Shown here piece by piece: positions 47,491-56,363 of a DNA stretch of 64,000 bases. Position 1 is the first letter of the stretch. Each line of letters begins with the position of its first letter. A program made the translations under genes and the position numbers. The notes beneath the pieces are model-generated. The model worked only from the letters and a program-made list of their open reading frames with translations. It made no database searches and was not told the DNA's origin. Source of the DNA: Mangrovivirga halotolerans. GTDB lineage: Bacteria; Bacteroidota; Bacteroidia; Cytophagales; Cyclobacteriaceae. The DNA is taken from contig NZ_JAPFQN010000010.1 in NCBI RefSeq assembly GCF_026241165.1, positions 62,001 to 126,000 on the forward strand, in the 5' to 3' direction.

Positions 47491-47835
47491 TTAATAAATC
47501 TTTTCCCAAATTCTTTTGATAAATTCTGCATTACAAAAATCATCTCCATTTATTGTAGTATTACCGTATATTCCACCTAAGGCCCCTAGGGAATTACAAT
47601 TTTGATCTAGTACTGCTGCTGTCATATCGGCTCCACAAGTACCCTGACTTACAACATACACTCTTTTGTCCTGGAACTTATATTCATCAATATAGGGGTC
47701 ATCACATATCGAATTATTCCTAAGTGATTTAATATGATCTTCAATACAATTATTATAATCTTTTTTGATATCTGATTTTTCGCATCCGCCAAGTGAAAAA
47801 ATTAATATAATTAACAGGTGTTTAAAGGTTTTCAT
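47491..47835 (-). CDS. DUF6970-like lipoprotein
   Basis: 114 residues, signal peptide MKTFKHLLIILIFSLGGC (Cys 18). The mature part has a conserved Cys set (CDDPYIDEYKFQ, GTCGADMTAAVLDQNCNSLG, NTTINGDDFCNAEFIKRIW) that fits the DUF6970 family, small secreted Bacteroidota proteins of unknown role. Single gene. Confidence 0.78.
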   Translation of the reverse strand: MKTFKHLLIILIFSLGGCEKSDIKKDYNNCIEDHIKSLRNNSICDDPYIDEYKFQDKRVYVVSQGTCGADMTAAVLDQNCNSLGALGGIYGNTTINGDDFCNAEFIKRIWEKIY

Positions 47836-47912
47836 AGTTGTTAAAAATGAAATTAATAAAAAAAATTATGTCAAAACTATTTTTAGTTTACAGCAAATTT
47901 TATTCCAAATCC

Positions 47913-48638
47913 TCATCCTAAAAATTTTATCAGATCTTTATGAAAATCATATTTAATAATAAGGGAAATAATAGGAATTGACAAGGCAAGAAAAATTAGT
48001 CCACCAATAGAAATGATCTTAGGTTTCCTGTATTTTTTAATATCGTAAATTATCAATGATAAGGGAACCAGGTGCATTAAGACCAGGAAGTTTAATGCAG
48101 GACTAATATCTTCAAGACTGAATGGCCGCATAAAACGATCAAACGCTGGTACTAGAAGGTATATACAAGCGATAAATAGTGCTCTTTTGTGTATATCAGT
48201 CTGTTTTCGTTTTAAATAACCAATGAGAATAAAAATAGAACTGCATAGTGTAAGATATAAGTTTCCAATGGCCAGCATACCAGAGTTTTCAAAGGTTCTG
48301 ATTTTCTCACTATAAGATTTTTTTACCTCAATTACTTCACTTGAAATTTCAATTACCACATTAAAGTTTGTAAGAAGCATAATAATAGCAAGTACAAACC
48401 AAAATATTCCATTTTTCATATGGTTGACCACTTTTCCCCTGGCGATTAATAAGTTTTGATGGAAATAGCCAATAAACCAGGCTATCATAATTACTCCGTG
48501 GATAGTCAGGTATATCGGGATAGAAGTATCTTTAAATAAAGGACGCAATAAAAAGCTTGGGATAAATCCAATGAGGACAATGATCAGAAACAATATGCTC
48601 CAGATAAAGAAAAAATTATATTTCACTTTGATAGACAT
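47913..48638 (-). CDS. Multi-helix membrane protein of unknown function
   Basis: 241 residues with about seven hydrophobic helices (10-30, 40-62, 75-95, 122-142, 148-168, 178-198, 205-230). Two His-containing helices (YLTIHGVIMIAWFIGYFHQN and the HKRALFIACIYLLVPAFDRF segment) recall heme- or quinone-binding cytochrome-b561-like or DUF2306 proteins. The family is not certain. Confidence 0.55.
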   Translation of the reverse strand: MSIKVKYNFFFIWSILFLIIVLIGFIPSFLLRPLFKDTSIPIYLTIHGVIMIAWFIGYFHQNLLIARGKVVNHMKNGIFWFVLAIIMLLTNFNVVIEISSEVIEVKKSYSEKIRTFENSGMLAIGNLYLTLCSSIFILIGYLKRKQTDIHKRALFIACIYLLVPAFDRFMRPFSLEDISPALNFLVLMHLVPLSLIIYDIKKYRKPKIISIGGLIFLALSIPIISLIIKYDFHKDLIKFLG

Positions 48639-48739
48639 AGTAAGTTTCTGAATTGTAAGGTCTTAACGGTTTGATTTTAATATAAGATTTAGGGGGTTAA
48701 ATTAATAATCAATTAAGAATTTTCTAATTAAGATTAAAA

Positions 48740-48764
48740 AAGGGCAAACCAGAGGAATGCCCTT
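48740..48764 (-). terminator. Terminator after truncated haemoglobin gene
   Basis: Stem AAGGGCA / TGCCCTT (7 bp, 11-nt loop) 22 bp beyond the stop, followed on the minus strand by TTTTTAATC. Confidence 0.65.
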
Positions 48765-48786
48765 AAATAACCCTTTAGTTAATATT

Positions 48787-49176
48787 TTACTTGCCTATCA
48801 TTTGATCTTTAAGGGAATAGGCTATTGCTAAAACATCTTTCTGGCTTTCCTCATCAATATTATGTTTTTTGAGAGCAAACATAATGTCGTCGATCACACT
48901 CATGTATTCTCCTGCACTAATGTTCATGCCTTTGTGTGCTGCAGGCATATCTTTTCCGGTATATTCCTCCGGCCCTCCACTTCCTGAAGCCAGAAAGTTG
49001 ATTAGATGTCTTCTAACTTCATTATAGTGATTTTGATCTTCTTTCAAGGGTAGGAATCGTGCTTTTACAACTGGGTTTTTCATGTGGGCATCTACAATAT
49101 CATCGACCAGGGCCTCAATGCCATTAGCCCCTCCAAGTCTTTCATAGAGGCTTTTTTGGTTAACTGTGGTACTCAT
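48787..49176 (-). CDS. Group 1 truncated haemoglobin
   Basis: 129 residues. The family pattern is clear: SLYERLGGANGIEALVDDIVD, FLASGSGGPEEYTGKDM, and the proximal heme ligand His81 in AAHKGMNISAGEYMSVIDDI. Binds O2 or NO; such proteins often detoxify NO or help at low oxygen. Single gene. Confidence 0.93.
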   Translation of the reverse strand: MSTTVNQKSLYERLGGANGIEALVDDIVDAHMKNPVVKARFLPLKEDQNHYNEVRRHLINFLASGSGGPEEYTGKDMPAAHKGMNISAGEYMSVIDDIMFALKKHNIDEESQKDVLAIAYSLKDQMIGK

Positions 49177-49397
49177 TGGTGTGGTAATTTGGTGTATTAT
49201 AATTTAACCATATTTGATGAGTACTAAAAGCTGTCTTAAAGCTCAATTGTTAGCTGAGGAAAAGTAAAAAATTAATTAAAAAAAGTTTCTTCTTAACATT
49301 AGTTTCAGAGCTTGTAAAAATCAGGTTTTTGGTGATTCGGTCGCAGAAATGAATTCTGTTTGCCTGTTAATAAAATTGTCGTTCACTATTGTAACTT

Positions 49398-51041
49398 CTA
49401 TTCAGACTTTGAAGGTCTTTTTGTTAATAAACGTGTTTCAGTTTTATACTTTTCCCATTCTTTGATCAACTCCTGGTATTTTTCAGGTTCTTTATCTTTA
49501 AGATCATGTAGTTCAGCCAAATCCGTTTTCATATTATATAATTTGAATGAATCGACAATGAATGGTTTTGAAATATTGGTGATCTTCCAATCTCCTTTTC
49601 TGATCATTGACCGAAATGAATGCTCTAAAGCAAATACATAATCTTCTGAATGAACCTGATCATTTTTTCCATTAAGAAATGGAAGCATAGATTCACCTTT
49701 CAAAGGATAAATCTTTTTACCATTGAAGTTATCAGGATAGGTTGCCCCTGCAATTTGATAAAAGGTAGGCGCAAGATCTACCAGGGTGGTGAAGTTATTA
49801 TGAATCTCATTTTTTCTTTGCACACCAGGGCCAGTAATGATCAGGGGTGCTACCATTCCTCCTTCAGTTGTATACCCCTTAAAATATTTGTAGGGAGCAG
49901 AACCAGCTTCTGCCCACTGAGGACCATAGGATATGAAAGAAGAAGGTTTCCCCATGTTTTCATACTCATTAGAGAAGTGTTCCCTAATAAAGGGACCGAA
50001 ATAGTCATTGTAATAAAAGTCTTCAGATGCAGCTCCATTATCTGACATAAAAACAATCAGGGTATTTTCATATTCACCGATTCTTTTTAAGTAATTGATC
50101 AATCTTCCGATGTTATAATCCAGGTTGTCGACCATACCCGCATATAATTCCATTTTTCGTTCTTCGATCTTTTGTTGCTTATCAGATAAAGAATTCCAGG
50201 GGGAAACATCGGGGTGAAGGGGTGGGAGAGGCGTATCCTTTGGAATAATACTTGCTCTTTTTAGGCTTTTCAATCGTTCTTTTCTCAATTCTTCATAGCC
50301 TGCACCATAATTTCCTTCATATTTTCGCCAGTATTTTTCGTCTACCTGAAGTGGCCAGTGCGGAGAGGTATACGCTGCAAAAGCAAAAAAAGGCTTATCA
50401 TTATTTCTATTTCGATCGATATATTCAATGATTTTATCTGTGTAGAAGTCTGTTGAATAATTACCATTATCCCATTGAGCAGGCTGCCCGTTTTCTGTAT
50501 ATAATGAAGTAGGGGTGGATTCAAAAATTCCCTGGTCGTTGTAGTGATTACCTGCACCCCTGAGCAATACAAAAGAATTATCAAATCCCTTTTGATGAGG
50601 ATTATCCTCAGGTCTCAGTCCAAGATGCCATTTTCCGGCCATAAAAGTATGATAACCTACTTGCTTTAATACCTGGGGGATTGTAGCTATTCGATCTGTA
50701 AGATGACCCTCATAACCGAAGAATTCAGATGTTGCACTTTGACGTCCCATACCGGCAATATGATTATCATTGCCTGAGAGAAGCATCGCCCTGGTGGGGG
50801 CACATAGCGGTGCAGTATGAAAGTTATTAAAGATCACACCTGACTTAGCAAGCTGATCAATGTTTGGCGTTTCTATATCGCTGCCAAAACAACCAAGATC
50901 GGCGTATCCAAGATCGTCAGCAACAATTAATAGAATATTTGGTTTTATCGCTTTCTTATTTGCAGAGGGATTGTTTGATACAAAAAGGATAGCAGCTAAT
51001 AGCGGAATAGCGATCAACCCAAACCTGATATTTTTATTCAT
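49398..51041 (-). CDS. Sulfatase (arylsulfatase, Cys-type)
   Basis: 547 residues. An N-terminal helix (about 5-22) is a signal anchor or signal peptide. The sulfatase signature CAPTRAMLLSG is complete, with Cys80 (to be converted to formylglycine) and Arg84. Metal ligands are visible in IVADDLGYADLG (Asp42, Asp43) and in VFMSDNGAASED. It hydrolyses sulfate esters; length and the YKYFKGYTTEGGMVAPLIITGPG segment are like enzymes on aryl or polysaccharide sulfates. No dedicated maturase or sulfoglycan PUL is next to it, so the target is unknown. Confidence 0.92.
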   Translation of the reverse strand: MNKNIRFGLIAIPLLAAILFVSNNPSANKKAIKPNILLIVADDLGYADLGCFGSDIETPNIDQLAKSGVIFNNFHTAPLCAPTRAMLLSGNDNHIAGMGRQSATSEFFGYEGHLTDRIATIPQVLKQVGYHTFMAGKWHLGLRPEDNPHQKGFDNSFVLLRGAGNHYNDQGIFESTPTSLYTENGQPAQWDNGNYSTDFYTDKIIEYIDRNRNNDKPFFAFAAYTSPHWPLQVDEKYWRKYEGNYGAGYEELRKERLKSLKRASIIPKDTPLPPLHPDVSPWNSLSDKQQKIEERKMELYAGMVDNLDYNIGRLINYLKRIGEYENTLIVFMSDNGAASEDFYYNDYFGPFIREHFSNEYENMGKPSSFISYGPQWAEAGSAPYKYFKGYTTEGGMVAPLIITGPGVQRKNEIHNNFTTLVDLAPTFYQIAGATYPDNFNGKKIYPLKGESMLPFLNGKNDQVHSEDYVFALEHSFRSMIRKGDWKITNISKPFIVDSFKLYNMKTDLAELHDLKDKEPEKYQELIKEWEKYKTETRLLTKRPSKSE

Positions 51042-51220
51042 TGGTGTTTTTTAATAGTAAATCTTTGTAAACCAAATGGTTGTTATTAAAATATGGAAAG
51101 AAATTGATATTGTAAAGAGAAAGTGTCACACAGATTTAACAAAGAAATAATAAGTTGATTAGAATATTAAGCAAAATGAGCCTAACTGAATAATACTATA
51201 TTTAAATTTAATCATTCAGT

Positions 51221-51559
51221 TCAGGATTTAATTTCGAATTCGCTGAATTTAATATTAAAATTATCTCTTTCTTCTATATCATTAATTAGTTCATCATAGG
51301 GATCAAATGATATCCATATATAATTGTTATTGTCCAATAAACATTTTACATGGCTTATGTATTGGGAATTAAAATCATTTTCAAAGAATTCAAATATTAA
51401 CGGGTTTTGAATAATAAGAGTGAATTCTGACCCATCTTTTAGCAGAGTAATTTCCAGCTTATTTTGATTTGAAGAGTTATTTGATTTCAACCAATTAATT
51501 TTAACACAAATAATTTGACTATTCCTTAATTTATTTTCAAAGTCTGGTAGCCTTTCCAA
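51221..51559 (-). CDS. Small protein of unknown function, no ATG start
   Basis: The open frame continues from a TAA near 51611 to 51221, and contains no ATG at all; the only usable starts are TTG 51559 or similar. From there it is 112 residues, alpha+beta, with strands SQIICVKINWLKS, KLEITLLKDGSEFTLII and NYIWISFDPYDE. It may be a genuine TTG-started gene, or the 3' remnant of a longer gene cut by deletion. No family recognised. Confidence 0.45.
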   Translation of the reverse strand: MERLPDFENKLRNSQIICVKINWLKSNNSSNQNKLEITLLKDGSEFTLIIQNPLIFEFFENDFNSQYISHVKCLLDNNNYIWISFDPYDELINDIEERDNFNIKFSEFEIKS

Positions 51560-51626
51560 TTCTTTATTGTATTCTATTAAGTCATTAAAATATTTTGTTG
51601 TGAATTTTTATAGTGGTAACCTGATT

Positions 51627-52073
51627 TCATTTACTTCTGCCAAGCGTCCAGGTGCCTGTTAAGGGTGTAATAGAAGCATCAGTATTCGATATTTCAAAAG
51701 TATTGGGGTCTTTTATACGAAGGGAATATTTATAATTATATTCTTTATACGAAAGAATTAATGTGTCATTAGAGATAGTATAGCTTCCTGGACCTACCTT
51801 ATAATCTGATTGCCATTCTTCGGTGTCAAAACGTAATTTAGGATCATACCTGGGGTAATATTCATTATTTGAAGTGAATTCCAATCCTTGCTCATACCAA
51901 TAGGAAATCGTATAAGTTTTATCAGATACGGTACCATTCAGATCTGTATATTTGATTAAATTCCATTGGCCCTCAATTTTAAAATCAGCCACAGTAGGAG
52001 TAGGTGTCGGATTGTTATCACAACCGACTAATCCGAGTATAAAAAGAAACGTGATTATTAAAAAATTCCTCAT
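51627..52073 (-). CDS. Lipocalin-like lipoprotein
   Basis: 148 residues; type II signal peptide MRNFLIITFLFILGLVGC (Cys 18) and a small beta-barrel-like mature part: FKIEGQWNLIKYTDLNG, GLEFTSNNEYYPRYD, GSYTISNDTLILSYKEY, TGTWTLGRSK. This fits the lipocalin-like lipoprotein group of Bacteroidota. Function unknown. Confidence 0.72.
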   Translation of the reverse strand: MRNFLIITFLFILGLVGCDNNPTPTPTVADFKIEGQWNLIKYTDLNGTVSDKTYTISYWYEQGLEFTSNNEYYPRYDPKLRFDTEEWQSDYKVGPGSYTISNDTLILSYKEYNYKYSLRIKDPNTFEISNTDASITPLTGTWTLGRSK

Positions 52074-52354
52074 ACTTTTCAGGGAAATGGTATTTATAAA
52101 AATTATTATTAATTGTGTGAAATTAGTGGTTTAAGTTTGGAAATTAAATTTTTTTATATCAAAAAAATCAACCTGTCCAATCAATTTGAATTTCATAGGT
52201 TATACAAAAACCTTTTTCTTTGAAATATATATTTTAAACAGTGAAAATCTGTGTTCTATCGTTGAAACTATTATGCTTAACTAAAATGGTAAATATAAGA
52301 TAATTAATAAAAAATATTGATTATCTTATATCTCTGAACCAAATTATAACAGCC

Positions 52355-53083
52355 ATGAAGCAATTAATCATGCTGGCCGCAGTATGTATGTTATTCCATA
52401 CTGAAGCCTTACCACAATCAACGAATGAGCCTGCTGCACTTTCTGAAACCATGTATTTGTTAGCAAAACCTGGAATGAATAAGGAATTTGAAGAAGGCGT
52501 CGCTAAACACAATGCAAAGTATCATGCACCAGGTAAAGACAACCAGGCTATGTTACGAAGAGTAGAGTACGGTAATAAAGCCGGTTGGTACGTATGGGTA
52601 ATGACCGGATCGTACTCATCACTAGATTCAAGACCTGATGATGAAGGTCACAGTAAAGACTGGGAAGAAAATGTTGGAAAGTATGTCGAAGAATATGGTG
52701 ATACAGATCTATGGTCATTAAATAGAAAGCTATCCTATGGTCTTGATAAATTTCAAAGTCAAAAGAGATATGAAGCCTGGGCTTTAGATCTTAAACCATG
52801 GCAAGGCTACCGGTTTAATGAAGCGATGACTAAGTTAAAGGCAGCTTTTGAGAAAATGGGGAACAGAACTATGCTGGTATTTGATAGCGAAGTCAATAGA
52901 AAAGGCGGACCTGACAGAGGGATCGTTTGGGGCTATGACAATTTTGCAGATCTTGAAACCGACAGTAAACTTGTAGAAACTTATAAAAGCCTCTACGGAG
53001 AAAATTCCTGGGATAATTTCCTTGAAGAATGGAAAGCCGTAGTAGTAGAAGTTGACCAGGAACACCGAATAAAGATTGATTAA
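52355..53083 (+). CDS. Exported protein of unknown function
   Basis: 242 residues with a signal peptide (MKQLIMLAAVCMLFHTEALPQ). The mature part looks like two ferredoxin-like alpha+beta units (SETMYLLAKPGMNKEFEEGV and the GYRFNEAMTKLKAAFEKM half), with aromatic-rich strands (AGWYVWVMTGSYSSL, DRGIVWGYDNFADL), as in dimeric alpha-beta barrel proteins. No family name recognised. Followed by a strong terminator. Confidence 0.65.
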   Translation: MKQLIMLAAVCMLFHTEALPQSTNEPAALSETMYLLAKPGMNKEFEEGVAKHNAKYHAPGKDNQAMLRRVEYGNKAGWYVWVMTGSYSSLDSRPDDEGHSKDWEENVGKYVEEYGDTDLWSLNRKLSYGLDKFQSQKRYEAWALDLKPWQGYRFNEAMTKLKAAFEKMGNRTMLVFDSEVNRKGGPDRGIVWGYDNFADLETDSKLVETYKSLYGENSWDNFLEEWKAVVVEVDQEHRIKID

Positions 53084-53103
53084 TGTCTGAGAAATATTGA
53101 ATG

Positions 53104-53134
53104 AAAAGTCCCGGTAAAACGGGGCTTTTTTTTT
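53104..53134 (+). terminator. Terminator after 52355-53083 gene
   Basis: Stem AAAAGTCCCG / CGGGGCTTTT (one T-G wobble) with loop GTAAAA and a run of nine T. Confidence 0.85.
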
Positions 53135-53301
53135 AACTTAGTACTTGTTCGATACCGTTATAAGGTTACGCTTATTGCAATTAATTCCAACTCTTCCTTC
53201 CAAAGTCATAGAATAAAGAGTATACCTGAGTTCAATCATTTGAAGCAGGAATTCTACATTTTTATGTTAGGAGCTCTTTTTTTCAAATTCTTGTCAATAA
53301 T

Positions 53302-53309
53302 TATATTTG
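53302..53309 (+). promoter_or_regulatory. Possible -7 promoter box TATATTTG
   Basis: TATATTTG matches the Bacteroidota -7 consensus TAnnTTTG, 61 bp before the start of the barrel gene at 53370. The upstream -33 TTTG is only approximate (TTTC at 53281). Confidence 0.35.
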
Positions 53310-53369
53310 GTATTGCAATAAACAATTCTTAGGTTCTTACCAGGAAACTTGAAATAAACTGCCTTAATC

Positions 53370-54212
53370 GTGAAAATATCAATGTCAATTTATCTGATGT
53401 TATTTGTTTTTATAGCTTCAGCACAACAAAATACCACTGAATTAAATAATGAAGAATCTAAATTTCAATTCAGAGCGGTAACTGAAGTTGGTTTTATTTC
53501 TGTTCTTTCTCATAAGGTTAAACTAGGTGAGACCGGTACCTATTTTGACTATGTTGATAATGGAGGTCAGGATGTTCTTTTTCCTACCGTAAGGTTTTCC
53601 CTCGAGATGGATTGGAATAATAGAAATACCATTATTCTTCTTTATCAGCCTTTAAAAATAGAAACACAAGCACTGTTGAAGGAAGATCTTGTGGCAAATG
53701 GAACGACTTTCCCGGCTCTAACGGGTATTAAAAGCTTATATAACTTTCCTTTCTATAGAATTAGTTACCTAAGAGATTTAACTAAGAATAACGATAAATT
53801 TATTTTTGCAATAGGAGGATCTTTACAAATCAGGAACGCTACTATATCATTTGAATCAACAGATGGTACCCGTTATACGGATAACAGGGGAGTAGGCCCT
53901 GTTCCCGCTCTAAAAATCCGTAGCAGGTTAAATTTAACTGATCGATTTTATTCTGAACTAGAAGCTGATGGCATGTATGCACCGATAAGTGTTTTAAACG
54001 GTAGTGATAATGAAACAGTAGGAGCAATCCTTGATGCCAGTTTAAGATTGGGGGCCTATGTAAACAATTCAACTAATCTATTCTTTAATCTTAGATATTT
54101 AGGTGGAGGAGCTGAAGGATCAGACAACGATGAAAAATGGCCCGGTGACGGATATGTGAAGAACTGGCTGCATTTTTTTAATGTCTCAGCTGGGTTTGTT
54201 CTCCATCTTTAA
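53370..54212 (+). CDS. Outer-membrane beta-barrel protein
   Basis: 280 residues from GTG 53370, kept because it puts Lys2 before the hydrophobic signal (MKISMSIYLMLFVFIASAQ); ATG 53382 is an alternative. The mature part is a series of amphipathic strands (VRFSLEMDWNNRNTIILLYQPL, FPFYRISYLRDL, FIFAIGGSLQIRNATISFES, NLFFNLRYLGGG) and the C-terminus is FNVSAGFVLHL. A small outer-membrane barrel; no family name can be given. Single gene, convergent with the DUF4412-like gene. Confidence 0.68.
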   Translation: MKISMSIYLMLFVFIASAQQNTTELNNEESKFQFRAVTEVGFISVLSHKVKLGETGTYFDYVDNGGQDVLFPTVRFSLEMDWNNRNTIILLYQPLKIETQALLKEDLVANGTTFPALTGIKSLYNFPFYRISYLRDLTKNNDKFIFAIGGSLQIRNATISFESTDGTRYTDNRGVGPVPALKIRSRLNLTDRFYSELEADGMYAPISVLNGSDNETVGAILDASLRLGAYVNNSTNLFFNLRYLGGGAEGSDNDEKWPGDGYVKNWLHFFNVSAGFVLHL

Positions 54213-54242
54213 TCTATATTATTTTCAGGAATTATTTTAAAA

Positions 54243-54908
54243 CTAGTTAATAGGACTTCTGTTGATTTCCTTAAAATCAGGAATGATAAATTTATCATCG
54301 GGAATAGATGTTTCTTCATATTCAACTGCTAATTGTACAATATGGCTCATCATACCTTTCTGTTCAATTTTTAGTGGTAAACATCCTATTTCATTAAGAA
54401 TCTGTTCCCAATGGCCATATTTATGACCTTCATAGAAAGAAGCATCCATTTTGAAATAGTCACTGTTATACCAGATAGTCATTTGGCCCATTTTAGTTTT
54501 AACTATGATGCTCTTGCAGGGGATTCCTAAAATAGTTTCTGTCAGGTCAGATTCAATGATCTCAACAAACTCGTCCATAGATTTTTTACTATCGAGAGTG
54601 GTTGCGGTTTCAGAGTTTACCTGCCATGAATATAACAGACCATCCTCCGGATTGAATGCCTGGAAACCTTTTTCCTTTCCAGCATCGATCTCAGAAATGT
54701 AATTACCTTTTTTATAAAAATATTTTTGTAACATGTATCCTCTCTCGCCGAAAGTTTCTCTGATTCCTTTTTGCCATGCACTATCTGGAATCAATTGAGG
54801 ATTAGGATTAAGTGCTTCCACTTGAAATGTAATTGAGCCTTCAAATGACTGGCCTGATATTGATAGATTTACTACAACAAAAAGAGTAAAAAGTAATTGC
54901 TTTATCAT
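54243..54908 (-). CDS. DUF4412/GLPGLI-like exported protein
   Basis: 221 residues from ATG 54906-54908; the frame extends to 54941, but the inner start begins the signal peptide MIKQLLFTLFVVVNLSISG. The mature part is a LolA-like or DUF4412-type half-barrel (SFEGSITFQVEAL, KYFYKKGNYISEID, ILGIPCKSIIVKTKMGQMTIWY, LPLKIEQKGMMSHIVQ). Binds an unknown ligand in the periplasm. Single gene. Confidence 0.68.
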   Translation of the reverse strand: MIKQLLFTLFVVVNLSISGQSFEGSITFQVEALNPNPQLIPDSAWQKGIRETFGERGYMLQKYFYKKGNYISEIDAGKEKGFQAFNPEDGLLYSWQVNSETATTLDSKKSMDEFVEIIESDLTETILGIPCKSIIVKTKMGQMTIWYNSDYFKMDASFYEGHKYGHWEQILNEIGCLPLKIEQKGMMSHIVQLAVEYEETSIPDDKFIIPDFKEINRSPIN

Positions 54909-55244
54909 TTCCTTTAAAAAGTTATCAATTTTAATACGCAATAATAGTTTATTATAACCATTTTGAACTTAAAACACATGAAATTTTAAGTTTGAATAAA
55001 GTTTAGAATTGTTAATGCAGTGTATTAATTAGATTCAGGATTAATTTTTTTTTAAGGGTGAAATATAATGGGGCTTGAGTTTCATTTTTATCATGTGAAA
55101 TTGATTATTTATTTATCTGGTTTATTGTAAGTTTTGAGAAATAATATACGGTACCGTAATCCTGTAAGGGTAGTGATTAATTCAAAGTAAAAGTTGGAAT
55201 GCTTATTTTTTAACTTTAAATTATAAGAAACCTTATCACACATT
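54909..55244. other. Intergenic region with 12-bp palindrome
   Basis: 336 bp between divergent genes. It contains TACGGTACCGTA at 55147-55158, a perfect 12-bp palindrome 86 bp before the lipoprotein start, which could be an operator. Nothing else stands out. Confidence 0.45.
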
Positions 55245-56246
55245 ATGAAAAATATTACCACAATATTTGGTATGGCTATTTTTGTCATATTAATCGCATC
55301 ATGCCAATCAAAAGAAGATCAATCAGAAGATAATCAATCCGAAATGGAAGTAGATTCTATTCAGATTCAGACCGGAGGTATGATTCTGGGTGGCAAGTAC
55401 GGAGGGAAGGAATTTGCTATTGCCCGGGGTAATGAAATTGATATTATGATGGATATTATCAAGAGCTATAACGAAATGGACGCTGAAAAAATCTGGAAAT
55501 ATTCTGCTGATAGTGTAGCCGTACTGTCATTTGACGGTACAAAAACGAAGCTTACCAAAGAAGATATGACGGGTTACTTCTCATCTCTTGATTCTGTAAC
55601 ATGGGTAGTTGACGCAATGGTTCCTGTTGAAATAGTTAATGAAGATGTTGTAAAGATTATCGTTTTAACTCGGGAAAAGGCCTATATGAAAAATGGCGAT
55701 GTGATGAAAATTAGACTAGTCGAAGAATTTACTTTTATAGATGAAGTAATGGCAGAAGTAAGACAGTGGACTGCAGACCTTAATGAAGAAATTGAAAGTA
55801 CTCCCTCCTATGGGGATCCGGGTGGTGCTATGATATTTACAGGTGAATATGAAGGGAAAGAAATGGTAATTTCTTCGGGTAATGAGATGGATCAAATGAT
55901 GAAAATCATAGATGATTTTAATGATATGGATGCTTCCTCACTTTGGGAAAATTCAGAAGACACTGTCATTATGTACGCTGAAAATGGTAAAGTTATCAAG
56001 CTTACTGAAGATTATATGCAAGGTTTTTTTGATAGTGCTGATTCAATAGATTGGGCTGTTAGTAAGATAATTCCACTGGAAATTAAAGGTACTAATGTTA
56101 AAAAAGTAATTGTTGATTCCCACGAAACGATGAATTTAAAAGAAGGTGACCAATCAAAAATAAGGCTTTTTGAAGTGTTTACATTTAAAGATGGGAAGTT
56201 GGTTGCCGTAAGTCAATGGACTGGAGAATTTGAAAAAGATATGTGA
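55245..56246 (+). CDS. Lipoprotein with two tandem copies of one domain
   Basis: 333 residues; signal peptide MKNITTIFGMAIFVILIASC (Cys 20), then an acidic linker. Residues about 46-180 and 196-329 are clear duplicates of each other: GGKEFAIARGNEIDIMMDII / EGKEMVISSGNEMDQMMKII, TKLTKEDMTGYFSSLDSVTW / IKLTEDYMQGFFDSADSIDW, IRLVEEFTF / IRLFEVFTF, each ending in a QWT motif. The unit resembles NTF2-like/SnoaL folds. Role unknown. Confidence 0.72.
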   Translation: MKNITTIFGMAIFVILIASCQSKEDQSEDNQSEMEVDSIQIQTGGMILGGKYGGKEFAIARGNEIDIMMDIIKSYNEMDAEKIWKYSADSVAVLSFDGTKTKLTKEDMTGYFSSLDSVTWVVDAMVPVEIVNEDVVKIIVLTREKAYMKNGDVMKIRLVEEFTFIDEVMAEVRQWTADLNEEIESTPSYGDPGGAMIFTGEYEGKEMVISSGNEMDQMMKIIDDFNDMDASSLWENSEDTVIMYAENGKVIKLTEDYMQGFFDSADSIDWAVSKIIPLEIKGTNVKKVIVDSHETMNLKEGDQSKIRLFEVFTFKDGKLVAVSQWTGEFEKDM

Positions 56247-56261
56247 TGCTTTAGTAATTGA

Positions 56262-56298
56262 ATATAAGGCTGATGAGTTTTTATCATCAGTCTTATAT
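56262..56298 (+). terminator. Terminator after duplicated-domain lipoprotein gene
   Basis: 15-bp stem (one G-T wobble), arms around AAGGCTGATGA / TCATCAGTCTT, loop GTTTTTA, followed by GTTTTT. It can also act on the convergent GH20 gene. Confidence 0.8.
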
Positions 56299-56363
56299 GT
56301 TTTTAAGATAATAATCAATTATTAAGAAAATAGAATCAGGTTTTCAAATGAAATCTTTGATTT

